Shown one piece after another: positions 10,456 through 23,008 of a DNA stretch of 64,000 nt (position 1 is its first letter; the number at the start of each line of letters is the position of its first letter). Source of the stretch: Strongylocentrotus droebachiensis (lineage: Eukaryota > Echinodermata > Echinoidea > Camarodonta > Strongylocentrotidae). The notes beneath the pieces are model-generated. The model saw nothing but the letters and a program-made list of their open reading frames with translations, did no database searches and was not told the DNA's origin. A program made the position numbers and the translations under genes. Location: positions 1 through 64,000 of the forward strand of contig JAVYIG010000707.1 of the NCBI GenBank assembly GCA_035222895.1, given 5' to 3'.

Positions 10456-13400
10456 ATGTCGTCGTCAAATACCAAGCGTATTGCTTATGTTGGTGAGTAT
10501 TTGGCCGCACAGTTCATGGGTTTAGCCACGAAGACACTTTCAATCGTTTTGCCTGATATTTGAACATGTAGAACAAATGCAATAGTGAGATTTATTTGAG
10601 AATAAAATATATGTAGTCCCATATTATAATATCGGTGTTTGTTAGATTTAGTGACACTTGGAACATACCAGTTACCATACGTTGTACGCGCCTTGATTCG
10701 ACCGCAGCTGTGTTTCGACCGCAGCTGTGTTTCGACCTGACGTTAAGCACCTCGACTGTTAATGTACACATCCCTGAATGAACATGATGAAATGGTAGAA
10801 TAAGGTTTTGACAGGAAAAAAGACGACATGCAGCCATGGCATTGCGCCATTAATTAGCCAATCCGTGTTTCATTAAAAAAAAGAACATGATCTGATTCTG
10901 ATGATGAACAAAGTTATGAATATGATGATCATGTCAGATCAACTAACTCCAGGGAGCTCCGAGCGTAACAAAACAATTCAAACAGTGGGTTGGGTCACAT
11001 TTTTCTGAAATGTAAAGAGTTAGTGTAGATCTAGTAATTATAATTTTGACTTAAAATGTTTTTCAACTCCTTGCCCTCTGGCAGTCTGGGCATCCCTCCA
11101 ACCACTTGAAATTATAATTTGAAGAATTTTTTTATGGGAAAGGGTGATTTTTCGTCCTGACCTGATGATTCATTCATGTTGTATCGTGGATTTAACATGG
11201 CGAAGAGAAAATACACATGAGCGGTAGCGGCACAGCAAATATGAATATTCATGATATAGACTTTCTAGAGCACTGTTCGCTCGAAATTGCTGAATATGCA
11301 AGAGGTTGAGAAGGCTCTTTTTCTTTGATTCATGGTTTTAGGTATGGATCAAGTTTTTAACAGATTTTAGTTTTCATGGTATTTTTCAAACATCTGTGAG
11401 TTGAATTGATTGTAATTTACTGCTATTTAGGGGTCATCAATTGTCACTAAAATTATAAATTTTTAGTGAATTCTGGTAAGTTTCTTACAGTGGTGGTTGA
11501 AAATGTTGAGAATCAACATAGGACGTATAATAATGCTCCTTATGTAATCCTCCCATGATTGGTCAACATGGTCATTTCAAATCGTTGTATTGTTTTATTT
11601 GTTGTCTTGAATGTCTGTATCATCTTTCTTTATCCCTTGAAGGAGGATTAGCAGAAGAGGTAACAGAGAAGACGCTCCATGCAGCATTCATTCCTTTTGG
11701 TGACATCATGGATATACAGATCCCATTAGACTATGAGACTGAAAAACACAGAGGATTTGCTTTTGTGGAGTTTGAGTTTGCAGAGGTAAAGCATCCAGTC
11801 TCCCAATTCTTACATTGACTTCTTGTCTCTTATTACTCAAATATTTTGTTCTCTGTCTTGCTGTGTGCTTTCATTCTTGCTCTCGCTTTTTATCTTGTAC
11901 CTTGGTTCTTCTTTTTTTTCTGGTTATTTTTTGCCTTCTTCTATTCCTTACGTTCATTGTTTATATATTGTCCTGTACTGTCTGTCTCTCTTTCTTTCCC
12001 GGTAATATATGTGCCAATCACACTTACAGTATACTGATGTCCCTCCCCATCCCTTAATTTCTTTTCCCCTCTGTTCATTGGACTCATTTCCAATTTTGTA
12101 TAGCTTTTTGTACTTCCAACTTTTTTAACTTCACAAGTTAATGTTGATTTCTTTATCTTCCATTGAGGATTTGTGTTATGCATAATAAAGCTTAGTTCAG
12201 AATTAATCCATCGTGCATATAAATTCCAATTCATCATATTGTCAGAAGTTTTATGAATCAACAAATCTATCATATATCAATGTACGGATTCGTTGGTTCA
12301 TATTAAATTTTGAGGATTATATATTGTAAACTTGTCTCCACTTATATGTCTTGTCAGTCAAAGTGAACAGTATACATTTGACAAAGCATTGTAGCATATT
12401 GAATAGCAGAATGCATAGGTCTATGCATTCTATTTCTTATGCATTCATTGAATATTTTTCTTTTTCACTTATGAATTTCATTTACTTGTTATGACTTTAG
12501 ATGTTGAACAGTATTCCTGTTGAACAAATATCTGATGTAAGTTAATCATAATTCCCTAATTTCCTAATGATTGTCCTTATTTTTTGTTTTGTTTTATGCA
12601 GGACTGTGCAGCTTCGATTGATAACATGGTAGGTAGATTTTGTTTTTTCCAAGTCAATTCATGTTTTGAATGTTATACACCTGTTAATCAAGTTCTCCAT
12701 GAATTAAAAATATTAACATCATTGATATTTACAGAATTCACAGCTATATATCTGACTTTAATTTGTATTTCTTTAACCGAACATACATAAAGATAACGCC
12801 TGTAATTCTGAAGTCACTTGTTTTAGATGTTATTAGAGAGTGCTACTTTAGCAAGAATGTTGCTTAATATTTCACCAAAGAGAACTGATCTGGCGTATTT
12901 AGAAACTGAGGTAAACATTGAGAACATTTCATTTCAAGGTTTAAAATATGTTCTCTGTAAACTCCATCTATTGCAATCATTGATTCTCTTTGTTTTAAAC
13001 ATTATATAATTATATCTATTCACATTGTACTTCTACATAATTGCAACAGATGACAGTATTATATTACAGTTTGCAATGAATGGACGGTAAATAATCGTCA
13101 TTTTCTCTCTCTCTCTCTCTCTTCTCCTCCCCCCCCCCCCCCCAACCTGTCTCATTCACTCTTTGTTTCTCTCTCTCTCTCTCTTTCTCTTTCTCTTTCC
13201 CTCTCTCTCCTCTCTCTCTCCCTCTCTCTCCCTTTCTCCCTTTCTCCCTCTCTCTCCCTTTCTCCCTTTCTCCCCTTCATCCTCTCCCTCTCTCCTTCTC
13301 TCTCACAGAATGACGCTGAGCTATTTGGTCGCACGATCCGTGTCAACCTTGCAAAGCCGATGAAAATCAAAGACGGATCGGCAAAAGCAGGTAGGAAAAT

Positions 13401-16400
13401 GGTGTATTGCTCTAGAAAGATTCCAAGAACGTCACAAGATATCTCTGTGATACTATTCTGGATTGTTCCATTGCAGGTAGTAGACAAGGGTAGCAAGAAA
13501 TTGGATGGAAAATAATAATGGTTCTGTTCTGCAATATTGATGATATTTAGAATGCATAGTATGTTTTTGCACAACTAAGTCATCATACGCTGTCCATTTG
13601 CAATTGTTTTGTTACTTATAGCTTGGTGTACCTGGTTGACATGGAACAACATTTTATCCTACATATGCTAGAATGTTACCCTATTCTGCCTGATTCTGTT
13701 TGATTTTGATGGATAGAGGGAGGGGGCAACCAGACAGGGAGACTGGACTCCCCCCCCCCCCCCCCCCTTCCCCTGCAAGAAGGATCGAAGCCCTGTCCAT
13801 TACACACCCCATACATATAATTGGGCATCATTTCTCTTTCTCTATATCTCTCTTTAGATATGTACATATATATATAACCTTTCCTTTAAATTCAAAGGTA
13901 CCACCACACTGACATCAATTCTGCATTTTCATGCACAGGAATTTTTTAGTACTGCAGTGGCGGATCTAGGGGGGGGTTGGGGGGTTGCAACCCCCCCAAA
14001 AAAAAATCCGGGGACCATTTTTTTAAATCTTATCGCAAGAAAACGCCATTTTCACACACAGATTTTCAAAAATTTTCCCTACTGTGGGAGGGGGGACACC
14101 CCCCTCCCACACCCTCCCCCCTCGCTCGCTCCGCTCGCTTGGACTCGGTCGCTACGCTCCCTCGCATACCACCCCAACCCCCCCCCCCCCCCTTTATAAA
14201 AAGCTGGATCCGCCCCTGTACTGGATGCAGGATTCTCACCAGTGCAAACAATGCTTGGTGGTAATACCATTAGCAAGGTCCCACCCCCCCCCCCCCCCCC
14301 TCACAATAAGGGTAGTAAAAATGTCAATGCATACTTCCATCCTTCAAAAGATGTGTTGGTCCTTCAAATCCACCTTCCTTGGATGCTGCAAAGCCAATTT
14401 TCTTCTTTTTTTTTCTTTTTTCTTTGTTGTTGTTGTTGACTTTTTGTTATTCAAGATTGTCAAAATTTCTGCCAAGAATCTGGGATACATCCTTTGATAT
14501 TCTATTTCTGTCATCAAGGATAAACAAGTGGTCCAGTATTGATGTTTCTTTTTCATTTACTTCTTTTTATTTTTTCCTTAGTTTGGTCTGACGATACGTG
14601 GCTCAAGAAGTATGCCGGTGCTACCTTGAAGAATGAGGAAGGGGGAGTGGTTGGAGGAGACGAAGCTGATACCACGGCAACCAAGAGACCAGCAGAGGAT
14701 GCAGAAGAGGTAATGGATGTTTGTCAACTTCAGAGGATCACCTCTCACATTGTACAAAAGACAATTTTCTTTAAATGTACTTAAAGGTAGTAGGTAACTT
14801 TGCCTCTGATTCTAAACAACATCCTGGATTTAGCTCATGCTGCAAATATAATTATAAACCCTTAGGTCAGATATGAATCCCATGACTTTTACAAAGCCAA
14901 TAACATGTTTGATTATCAAGATATTTATGATTGGAAAATGTGTAAGGTAAAACCGGTCACTCAAAGATTTTTAGGGCTTCAATATTACACCAAATCACAG
15001 ACACTGATAACACATAGGGCCATGCATTTCAGATTTGTAAAACTGGAAACTTTAATCTAAACCAAAACATCATTTGTCAAATGTATATTTGTATATATAC
15101 TAAAAAATTAAATCTTTAAGAGGTTTACTTGTGTGGAGCTGGTCGGCTGATAGGATCACATTTAATTTCACTAGGGCTGATGATGTAGATGTACCATTAC
15201 CATAGCTGCCAACTATTTATATTTTGGAGGAATGATTCCTATTTGGGAGTTTTAACTAATTTTTTGAGCCCTATATTTATTTATTTTTATTTCTGTGCTA
15301 AAGCATGAAAAATAAACTGTATTCTTCATTTTGTCTGAAGGGATTGCTGGATTTTTATGTGAAGAAGTGTCTAAGCTGTGTGTTCAACTTGATCAAACAC
15401 ACAACTGTCTTATTGAAAGGCAAACGCCCCATGCCTGAGTAAGGTTGTCACAGAACTTGAAGTTTTAACAATATAATATTAATGATAATTAATTTATATA
15501 GCACAGCTTTTATACAAAATATATTCAGCTGCTCTGGTTCAGAGCTCCTTTTTTTACTCAATTCTACAAAATAGAATCTCTCAATTGAACAAATATATTT
15601 TTAATTTGGATTAACACATAACAACAGTAGTTTGTGGTGTTGATTTAGTAATCCTCCCCTTTAACCCATTTTAAGTTTATATAAATACCCACTTCTCATC
15701 TTGATCCATTTGTTTTTCTTCCTCTCGATTATCAAGACTGATGAGCCTGCACCCAAGAAGTCCAAGGCCAATTCACAAGTGTTCTTTGACGTCAAGATAG
15801 GAAGCAAGGCGGCAGGGCGTATCACAATACAACTGAGGATGGACGTCACGCCAATGACTGCAGGTGATAGTTTGTTCGCAGGGTTTTAATCATCAACATT
15901 TATTTTGCTCTGTGTGTTGGGGGTTCGCTGTCACTATACTGTATTCAAATACAAGACACAGGATATTTTATTTGGTCTTTGCAAACAAGTTACATAGAAA
16001 TTTGGTTTCCACTGGCATTACAATAATATTTAAGAAAGTACATCATTACAAGAAATAAATATATCAATTTTATAGAAATAGATGAAATAGGGAACAAATA
16101 TATGCAAAAAAATAGTGAAGCGACAAAAGTGGTCATTGGTACTTCAAATCATTAGTTTCAGAATTAAGCATTGGTCATTGGTATTTTCAAATCATAATAA
16201 TTTCAGTATCAATTTCCGACGCAGTTTTTTTTACATTTAATCTGAGAGTTGAATTTATGAAGAGAGTCGGGGGAAAAAATCAATACCAGTACCTGAGCTT
16301 GCCTCCAAATTTTACTTCTGTGAAGACATAGCGGAATTTTGAAAACACTCTCAATAGATATCAAATCGACTTGTTAGTCGACTACTTGATGCACATGTAC

Positions 16401-19400
16401 ATGCTCGCAGAGAATAGGATCCATACGTAGCCCAAAACCAACTTAGGTTCCGTGCATGGGCTTTCATGTTATTCTTTATTTTCTTCATACTTCTCATCCT
16501 AGAGCCCACAGATAGCTTTGTAAAGTCTTTTGAGTTTGATTTTATTGCATTCTAGCTTTACACAAATTATTTTAAGAGATTGATACACTTTAATTGTTCT
16601 TTTAAATTCATCATCAATTGACCTTCTTTGCGTAGGCCTCACCTGGGTGAAGTGTGGCAAATGTAGATTAATGTCTTGCCAAAGGACACTGGTGCCACGG
16701 TCAGAGTCGAACCGCGAACGATGTGATCCACATTCCGGTGACGTATCCACTAGGCTACGACACCTCTACACAATATATTAATGAGTGTATCAACTTTGTT
16801 TTCTTTCATGTTGCAGAGAATTTCCGCTGTTTGTGCACACATGAAAAGGGCTATGGCTTCAAAGGCAGCATCTTCCACAGAATTATTCCTCAATTTGTAT
16901 CCTTTTTGGTAGCACCCCCCCCCCCCCCCCCTCCCCTAATCAATGCCCCTGATATTACCCGTATTAACTCATAGCCTGCCATAAGGCTGCATGCACACTA
17001 CGTTATTGTGCTTTGTACATGTGAGAGAGCCATTGCTTCACTGCCTTGTGCATGCTTGCACGCATTCGTAATGGCAGTTATTGTTCATTTTATCTCAAAA
17101 TAGTTATTGTTGTAGTGTGCTGTGTGTTCCGCACGCACTATTCATAGAACCATCGCCTTAATCAGATTATCTCAAAATAAACTTGGCACGGGGGGATTGG
17201 GGGCTTGGCACAATGGGGATTGGCCCTCTGGCATGATAAGAGTTCATACAAAAAGAATTCATCTTAATCATTGCTGTGCTAATCGATTCTTAAAGAGCAA
17301 TCCAACCTTTATAACAAGTTCATATGTATTGAAAGCAGATAAATAAGAGAGAATGGCGAAAGTTTGAAATCAATCTAATCAATCATAAGGGAGTACATAA
17401 TGAATGTCTAAAATATGAGATCACTAAATCTATGCAAATCTAAAATTGGCAATCTGGTCAGTGGATTGTGACATAGTCGCAGACAACTCTCCCTTTTGTA
17501 GTGCAAAAAATATCATTCATTTCTATCTTTCTTAGTAACTCTGTGTTAGAACATATGACTTAACGCCTTCCTTGCTTTAAACATCTGTTGTTCATCAAGT
17601 GACGGATTGATTGCAAAATGTTAATTTAGGTTTGCTTCTCTTAAACAAATATATACAAAATATATCTAACATAACAAATATATAGCATTGAAAGATAAAC
17701 CACTGGTAACAACCTTGTAGTATAAGGTTAGATATGACCCTTAACCTTTGACCTGTAGATGTGTCAGGGAGGAGATTTTACAAACCATAATGGAACCGGT
17801 GGCAAGTCTATCTATGGCAAGAAGTTTGCCGATGAGAACTTCATCCTGAAGCACACAAGTCCAGGTGAGTCGTCTGCCCTCTTTGTTACAGACGAGTGAA
17901 ATTTTTAAAACTCCAGGGAAATATCAGGTAATTTGGGGAGGGGGGTGGGTTTAAAGGTACTATGTCCCATTTGCAGGCCAAAAAAATGAAAAAGTTAAAT
18001 TCCAACTGCATTTGAAAGATAATTCTAATTTAGAACTTCCCTAAAAAAGGTGGGGCTTGAAAATGTCTTCAAGTGGGGAAAATAACAACTATTAGTTGTC
18101 AAATCGACTTTAGGGCTATAGAGCCCAAAAGTAATAGTCTTGATTTTCAGACAATTGTACCGAATGGTCATACGTTTTATGCTGCGCAAAGATTCAATCA
18201 GTTTAATCTTCGCCATCACAAGAAGTGGGTTATTGATGTAGACAAATGCTCATGTACCCTTTACAACTCTTTTCATGTATGTTATTACCAAAGAAGAAAA
18301 AAAGCCAGTCAATCACTCAATAGTGTCTGACAGTGAAGTCTAGCAAGTAAACGGGTTTCCTTGCATAATTTGAATATGAGGACACTGCTAACGTTTAAAT
18401 TTCACAGATAGGACATACATGACATATTCATAATTCCTGCAAAGTTCTACATAATTTGAGGTTGGCTGCAAAAGGGACATAGTACCTTTAATGAAAGGAA
18501 CCCTGTAAAAGACATTTACATCTGACATTTTATATTACTTACTTAAACAAGATAAGAATTTAGCTTTTACTTGTAAGAGAATTGATCAGTATAATCTGAT
18601 CAATGTTACTCATGCAATAAGCCATCAAACTTACTGGTCGAATCGTAATTATAAAAGCGATTCTAGAATGCAGGCAATCTAATTGATGAAATGACATCAC
18701 TGGATCATGCATCATTGTCCTACCACACCTACCGTGCAAAAAACGCTCGCGTCTTAAAGTGATAACCGACAGCTAATAGTGATAATGCACGGATAGGCAT
18801 ATATTTAGCGCATAGAAAACTAAGGTCGGATGGAATGCGCATAGTTTCACATGGCAACGATATTGATGTGCATACTGAGATGTGCATTTCACTGTTGGCT
18901 GCACGAATGTGTACTGTGATGTCATAAAAAGCTGATGGCTGCCCCAACGACTGAGTAATTCCTGGTCAATTGATCTGGTTTGTTGCTTATTTTTCAACTT
19001 TATATTCATTATTGCACACCCATCTTATATAACAAATAATTCATGTATTGAAGCTTTTGCATTAGTGGTATGAACTGCACTCTGTCAAGTCACAATGAGT
19101 CGAATAATGAACTCAACAAATCTCGTCCACTATTACCCGTATCAGACATCTGAGCAGTAGTTTTACAAATCATATTACACTTGTTGTAATCCTAAAAGAG
19201 CTAATCAGGAAATATAAGACCATATTACCCTCTAATGAAAAAGCCTATGGACTTTACGTGTTTAAAAAGCAGAAAATAAAGTCTCATATTCAATGCGCCG
19301 TATTTAGTCATTTTCATTGCGCATCTATTATGCGTACGAGAACCTACGCACTTTGCGCTCACAGTATTGTGACATAATAATCACACCAAATTAGGCACAC

Positions 19401-20917
19401 TGTTTGCACTTGTATCGAACATTTTGTCAAGCACTGGATGCACAGTGCTGGTTTGACAATTTTTTTTCAGTGCTATGAGATTGTCATGGTTGATTTATGC
19501 ATTTGCTCTAGATGTCTGATTTGGATAACAATAACAATATTGACTGGCTTAACTTTCGGTAGATACCACATATTTTGCCCTCACAAGACCCATATTGCCC
19601 TTGTCTTTGACTCGGGGCAATATCAGTCTAGTTTGGGTGGGAAATATATGTTGCATCTCTCTCAAGGCCAGTCCATATTATATAATTATCCTATTGTTAC
19701 CTAACCTGCGTGCATTGTATATTCACTAATGCACTCGCAAACATGAGTTATTTGTATAAATTGTTACTTTTATTGAATTTTTCTTTTACTCTGTGACAGG
19801 TATGCTCTCAATGGCTAATTCAGGTGCAAATAGCAACGGATCCCAGTTCTTCTTGACAACAGAGAAGACAGAATGGTAAGACCCTAGATAAAAACGACCC
19901 TTATTCTCAAGAAGCAGGTTATTAAAGTAAAGCTATACCGTACTAGAAGCACTACCGCAAAATCCCATCTAGCGCCATCTCAGACCAGGGACCCATTTCA
20001 CAAAGCCTTTTTTCAATGACAAATGACAAATATCAGTGACAAATCTGCTGATAACCAATCAGAAGCAAGGATTTCAGTAGGTTATAACAACAACTGTCAT
20101 TTGTCACTGATGACATGTTTTGTAAAACACCCCCCAGCTGTTGAGTAGTATAGTCTCGTAACTCACTGCTTCCCTAGCTTCTTTGTCAGGGAAGTGGAAA
20201 TTAGGTATTGGGTTATGCACTGTTCTTAAGTTGACCATGAGATGGTGTTGTGCTGTAAACAGAATGCTACGGCAGAAAGTTTGACAGTATTGTTTCGCTT
20301 TAAAGTGTGCCAAAAACCATTAGAAAATTTATTTGTGTACAGCTAGAATCTTTCAAATCAACCTCTAAAAGTTTTGTCTCCTATTCCAGAGCTAACATAT
20401 GAGGATTATGGACAAACAGAATAACATGATAGTTCACTCCTGGAACCCAAGTCAGACTTATTTTTCTGTTTTCATACAACTGACTTTATTACAAAGGTTG
20501 AATTGCCCTTAAAACGGGACCGCACTACTTGTACATGTAGCTACTTGTGCCCTCTATATAGCAAACAATGCCTCAGTGGTACCAGTTGGTCCCCCATGAT
20601 CTCCTTTTTCTTATGTAAAGTGAGAGCTGATTTGATGAGATAACCCCCTTTCAGTGACCATGCAGGGAGGTCTAATCCCTCCTAGCCAAACTAGTACAGA
20701 CAGACTTTAAATTACTTCTCTTAAAGATCTTGATGAAGAACATCCATTTGTATCATTCTAAATTTTTATTCTCACTTTCAGGTTGGATGGCAAGCACTGT
20801 GTCTTCGGGCAGGTGATCGATGGGATGAACGTCGTGAAAAAGATGGAATCGGTTGGAACAAAGTCGGGCAAACCCAAGGAAACTGTCACCATTACAGACT
20901 GTGGAGAACTTGTATGA
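10456..20917 (+). CDS. PPIE: Peptidyl-prolyl cis-trans isomerase E (RRM plus cyclophilin)
   Basis: Ten exons join in frame: 10456-10492, 11643-11785, 12602-12628, 13309-13390, 14582-14709, 15737-15863, 16817-16896, 17759-17864, 19800-19875, 20782-20917. They total 942 nt and 313 residues (human PPIE has 301). All introns are GT-AG and phases agree. The N-terminal RRM (about residues 8-85) has RNP2 IAYVGGL and RNP1 RGFAFVEF. A linker with [13 protein letters not shown], acidic stretches and a PKKSK basic patch follows. The cyclophilin domain starts at [17 protein letters not shown]. Active-site residues are intact: [27 protein letters not shown], and [11 protein letters not shown], including the tryptophan that binds cyclosporin. 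Known orthologues are nuclear and associate with the catalytic spliceosome, and in mammals with KMT2A (MLL1). Exon 3 is a 27-nt microexon. Start: only ATG in frame with RNP2, followed by GTGAGT. Identification is very secure. Confidence 0.97.
12501..12536 (+). other. Candidate 36-nt phase-0 cassette exon inside PPIE
   Basis: Between PPIE exons 2 and 3, acceptor ATGACTTTAG and donor GAT|GTAAGT enclose 12 open codons ([12 protein letters not shown]), phase 0 at both ends, matching the phase-0 junction it would interrupt. It is not part of the conserved RRM. It could be an alternative exon or chance. Confidence 0.3.
12827..12910 (+). other. Candidate 84-nt phase-0 cassette exon inside PPIE
   Basis: Between PPIE exons 3 and 4, acceptor CTTGTTTTAG and donor CTGAG|GTAAAC enclose exactly 28 open codons starting [12 protein letters not shown]. 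Inclusion keeps frame and would add a loop to the RRM before its last strand. No homology is known to me. Confidence 0.3.
13104..13306 (+). repeat. Long CT/CCTTT tract forming the polypyrimidine tract of PPIE exon 4
   Basis: About 200 bases of CT-rich repeats with one poly-C block (about 13129-13143) run directly into TCTCACAG, the acceptor of the exon at 13309. The microsatellite therefore acts as, or overlaps, the polypyrimidine tract. Confidence 0.85.
13955..14218. mobile_element. MITE, CAGKGGCGGATC-end family, copy 2
   Basis: Ends CAGTGGCGGATCTAGG and GGATCCGCCCCTG; flanked on both sides by TACTG, a perfect 5-bp target duplication. It lies in PPIE intron 4. The interior contains CTCGCTCGCTCCGCTCGCTT-like short repeats and poly-C; no coding capacity. 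Confidence 0.92.
16622..16772 (-). mobile_element. tRNA-derived SINE, family 1 (PPIE intron 6)
   Basis: Read on the minus strand it starts GTAGAGGTGTCGTAGCCTAG, with a box A-like region and a box B-like GCGGTTCGACTC, then the family tail GTGTCCTTTGGCAAGACATT. It matches copies at 33663 (plus) and 37010 (minus). The tRNA-like head shows RNA polymerase III origin; no functional tRNA. Confidence 0.75.
17955..18487. mobile_element. TTAA-flanked MITE, AGGTACTATGTCCC ends
   Basis: Terminal inverted repeats of about 24 bases start AGGTACTATGTCCC and continue TTTGCAGSC. Each end is flanked by TTAA, the piggyBac-type target duplication. Length 533 bp, in PPIE intron 8. No transposase. A partial, inverted relative lies at 29914-30047. 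Confidence 0.88.
19984..20139. mobile_element. Palindromic MITE, CAGGGNCCNNTTTCACAAA type
   Basis: CAGGGACCCATTTCACAAAG at the left and TTTTGTAAAACACCCCCCAG at the right are rough inverted copies, with internal TGTCATTTGTCACTGATGAC phrases on both sides. It is a close relative of the element at 21528. It lies in PPIE intron 9. Confidence 0.65.
20513..20706 (-). mobile_element. TTAA-flanked MITE, TATAGAGGG-core family, copy 1
   Basis: Flanked by TTAA at 20509-20512 and 20707-20710. The minus strand carries ATAAGAAAAAGGAGATCATG, GGGGGACCAA and TATATAGAGGGCACAAGTAG, shared with copies at 34557 and 51275. It lies in the last PPIE intron. Confidence 0.75.
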
Positions 20918-21118
20918 TAGTTAGATCCAGGCTTCAAGTAGAAAGACTCTTGTTGGGCGCTGAGTGTTGGGGATACCAACACAGTTATCTGTACAGAATG
21001 TGTGGGAGAGCCTATCAGGTCATGGACTGAAAGAAACTTGTGTAACACCGGTTTATCATCATCATCATCATCAAGTCGTCATCATCATTGAGTCATCATC
21101 GTCATCCCTATCATTTAA

Positions 21119-21370
21119 AGGGGGTGTAGCATGGCATATACTGGTTAACGCCATCTACGACTTCTTTTGGACAACTGCACGTAAACGAATGGACTTGATT
21201 AACGGTCAGCAGCGTTTGCAAAACATACCGGAGTTCTCCTCACGTTTCGGTTTCGCGTATGTTACATGCACATGAATACTGCGGTCGCGTCGTCCGTAGT
21301 CGTATTTTACCCGATCGGCCCCGAGTCAGGCCACAGGAAAGAAACACAGTCTTGTCATGCTACACCCCCT
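21119..21370. mobile_element. piggyBac-type MITE, AGGGGGYGTAGC ends, copy 1
   Basis: Starts AGGGGGTGTAGCATGGC after TTAA and ends GCATGCTACACCCCCT-like inverted copy before TTTT, a decayed TTAA. Interior phrases GGTTAACGCCATCTACG, TTCTCCTCACGTTTCGGTTT and CGAGTCAGGCCAC recur in copies at 51646 and 57776. Confidence 0.88.
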
Positions 21371-21527
21371 TTTTCTAATGCTGTGCAGTTGGACGGTTCA
21401 TTTCCTCGAAGGCCTTTCCCCAAGGCTTAAGTTCCGTTCTTCAGCATCCTCCTGAGCAGGCCAGATACCTTCGCATCTCCTTCCGATGTCTCCCTTCACG
21501 TTATGTGACGTCTACTAGATCTGGGGT

Positions 21528-21684
21528 CTAGGGTGCATTTCACAAAACTTGTCATCAGTGACAAATTACAGTTTTTGTTATAAGCTATTGAAATCCTTGC
21601 TTCTGATTGGTTATCAACCGATTTGACACTGATTTTTGTCATTTGTCATTGAAAACAGGCTTTGTGAAACGGGTCCCTGGTCGG
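21528..21684. mobile_element. Palindromic MITE, TTTCACAAA family
   Basis: Left GTGCATTTCACAAAACTTGT and right GGCTTTGTGAAACGGGTCCC are inverted ends. The interior TTGCTTCTGATTGGTTATCA is shared with 19984-20139. Confidence 0.7.
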
Positions 21685-21813
21685 ACCATCAGCACATCCA
21701 TTGCATGTGTGGAGGATATTGAGAGTTGGTATGGAACTGAGAAGATCCATAATGAAGAATTCACATTCTGATGGAAATCATGGAAGAACCATGAAATGTG
21801 ACATATTTGATAT

Positions 21814-21949
21814 CAGGGCCCCATCTTACAAAGAGTTGATTTCAATCACAACTAAGTACAGAAGAGATAGGAGACTGCAAACTTGCGATTGATTGGAGGA
21901 GTTGCCATTGATTTGGATCAGTCGCAACTCTTTGTAAGAAGGGGCCCAG
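21814..21949. mobile_element. Palindromic MITE, CAGGGCCCCATCTTACAAAG ends
   Basis: CAGGGCCCCATCTTACAAAG at the left and CTTTGTAAGAAGGGGCCCAG at the right are inverted copies. The interior has paired GATTGATTGG / CAATCACAAC phrases. It is the same general design as the TTTCACAAA family but with different internal sequence. Confidence 0.75.
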
Positions 21950-22593
21950 GAGAAGTTATGATATCGCCTTACATCAAGAATATGGAATATGATTATCTCA
22001 ATGAGATGACATGAGTTTCTTGGTGTTACAAGTACATGTAGTAAGCAAGGCTTTTAACACTTTGCAGACAATCCTTTCCCTAATAATAAAGACATTGTGT
22101 GCACCATCTTCATTGACTTGCACAGTTCTATGCAGTCAATGTGAGACCATGTAGAAAGTTCAGTCTTCCCTATCAACTTGTATACCTACAAAATGAGCAC
22201 TATCTCCATTTCCGTAGAAGTGAATCGGAACCTCATTATAAAGTAAACTGTTAAAACAAACTCTTTTTATATTTTCATGGTCCCAATTCTAATGACTGTG
22301 AACCGTTGTATATCAAGGTTTCGAAATAACATGGTAATTTTCTTGGTACTAGGAGTTGTCATCACAGAATTCAAGAATATTCCTTCTTTACCATCATTGT
22401 GAGGACATGAGGGTATATTTGACTTCATACAACTGAAAGTACTCTGACATCAGTACCGGTAGTCACTTTCCTGTTGTGATAAAATTGTAACGTACATTGT
22501 ACATATTGCTTGGACTATTAAATGTCAGCTTTTTTACAGGAAGTAACTCGACATTTTCTTGTTTGTTTTGAATTATACGTGTAAAGCATTATA

Positions 22594-22744
22594 CAGTCAA
22601 ATCTGCTTTAGTGACCACCTACAAAGACCACATTTTTTGTTTCCCTTGAAAATGGTTTCTCATTGAAACATGTACTTAAGGAACCTGTCTACAAAGACCA
22701 CTTTTTGTGTTTCCCTCGGGCGGTCACTACAGACAGGTTGACTG
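22594..22744. mobile_element. pogo/Tigger-like MITE, copy 1
   Basis: Begins TA-CAGTCAAATCTGCTTTAG and ends in GACAGGTTGACTG. The inner phrases TTTCCCTTGAAAATGGT and AGACCACTTTTTGTGTTTCC are shared by copies at 26204 and 31456. CAGT...ACTG ends in a TA site are the pogo/Tigger signature; family placement is inference. Confidence 0.8.
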
Positions 22745-23008
22745 TTTATATATATTTAAGGTGTTCTTTCATTAAGAAGAGATGAAGGCACATAGTTAAT
22801 TTGGGGATGCCAGATTTCAGTGGTTTTAGGCTCCATATTGTATGGCACATCATGTGGGCCTCCAACATGTTTGGGCCTCGTTTTAGTCTCGTTAAATAAA
22901 TCCAACTGGTATCTTGAATTATGAATAGGCTGATCCTAAATTCTTGCACTAAATCATCCATTGAGAACATTTGGGCGTTATAGCTTCAGGGGAAATGGAC
23001 GAAATAAA

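Larger units (their letters stand above)
20918..23008 (+). other. Probable PPIE 3' region
   Basis: Follows the PPIE stop. It holds an ATC repeat (21056-21073), a piggyBac-like MITE, two palindromic MITEs and a pogo-like element. AATAAA poly(A) signals lie at 22085-22090 and 23003-23008. Where transcription ends cannot be told from sequence alone. Confidence 0.4.

Noticed and set aside
13152-13574. 140-codon frame rich in RE repeats
   Set aside because: It is the antisense of the CT tract before PPIE exon 4.
21049-21090. CRISPR-like or coding ATC repeats
   Set aside because: Simple ATC microsatellite in the PPIE 3' region, with no spacer structure.
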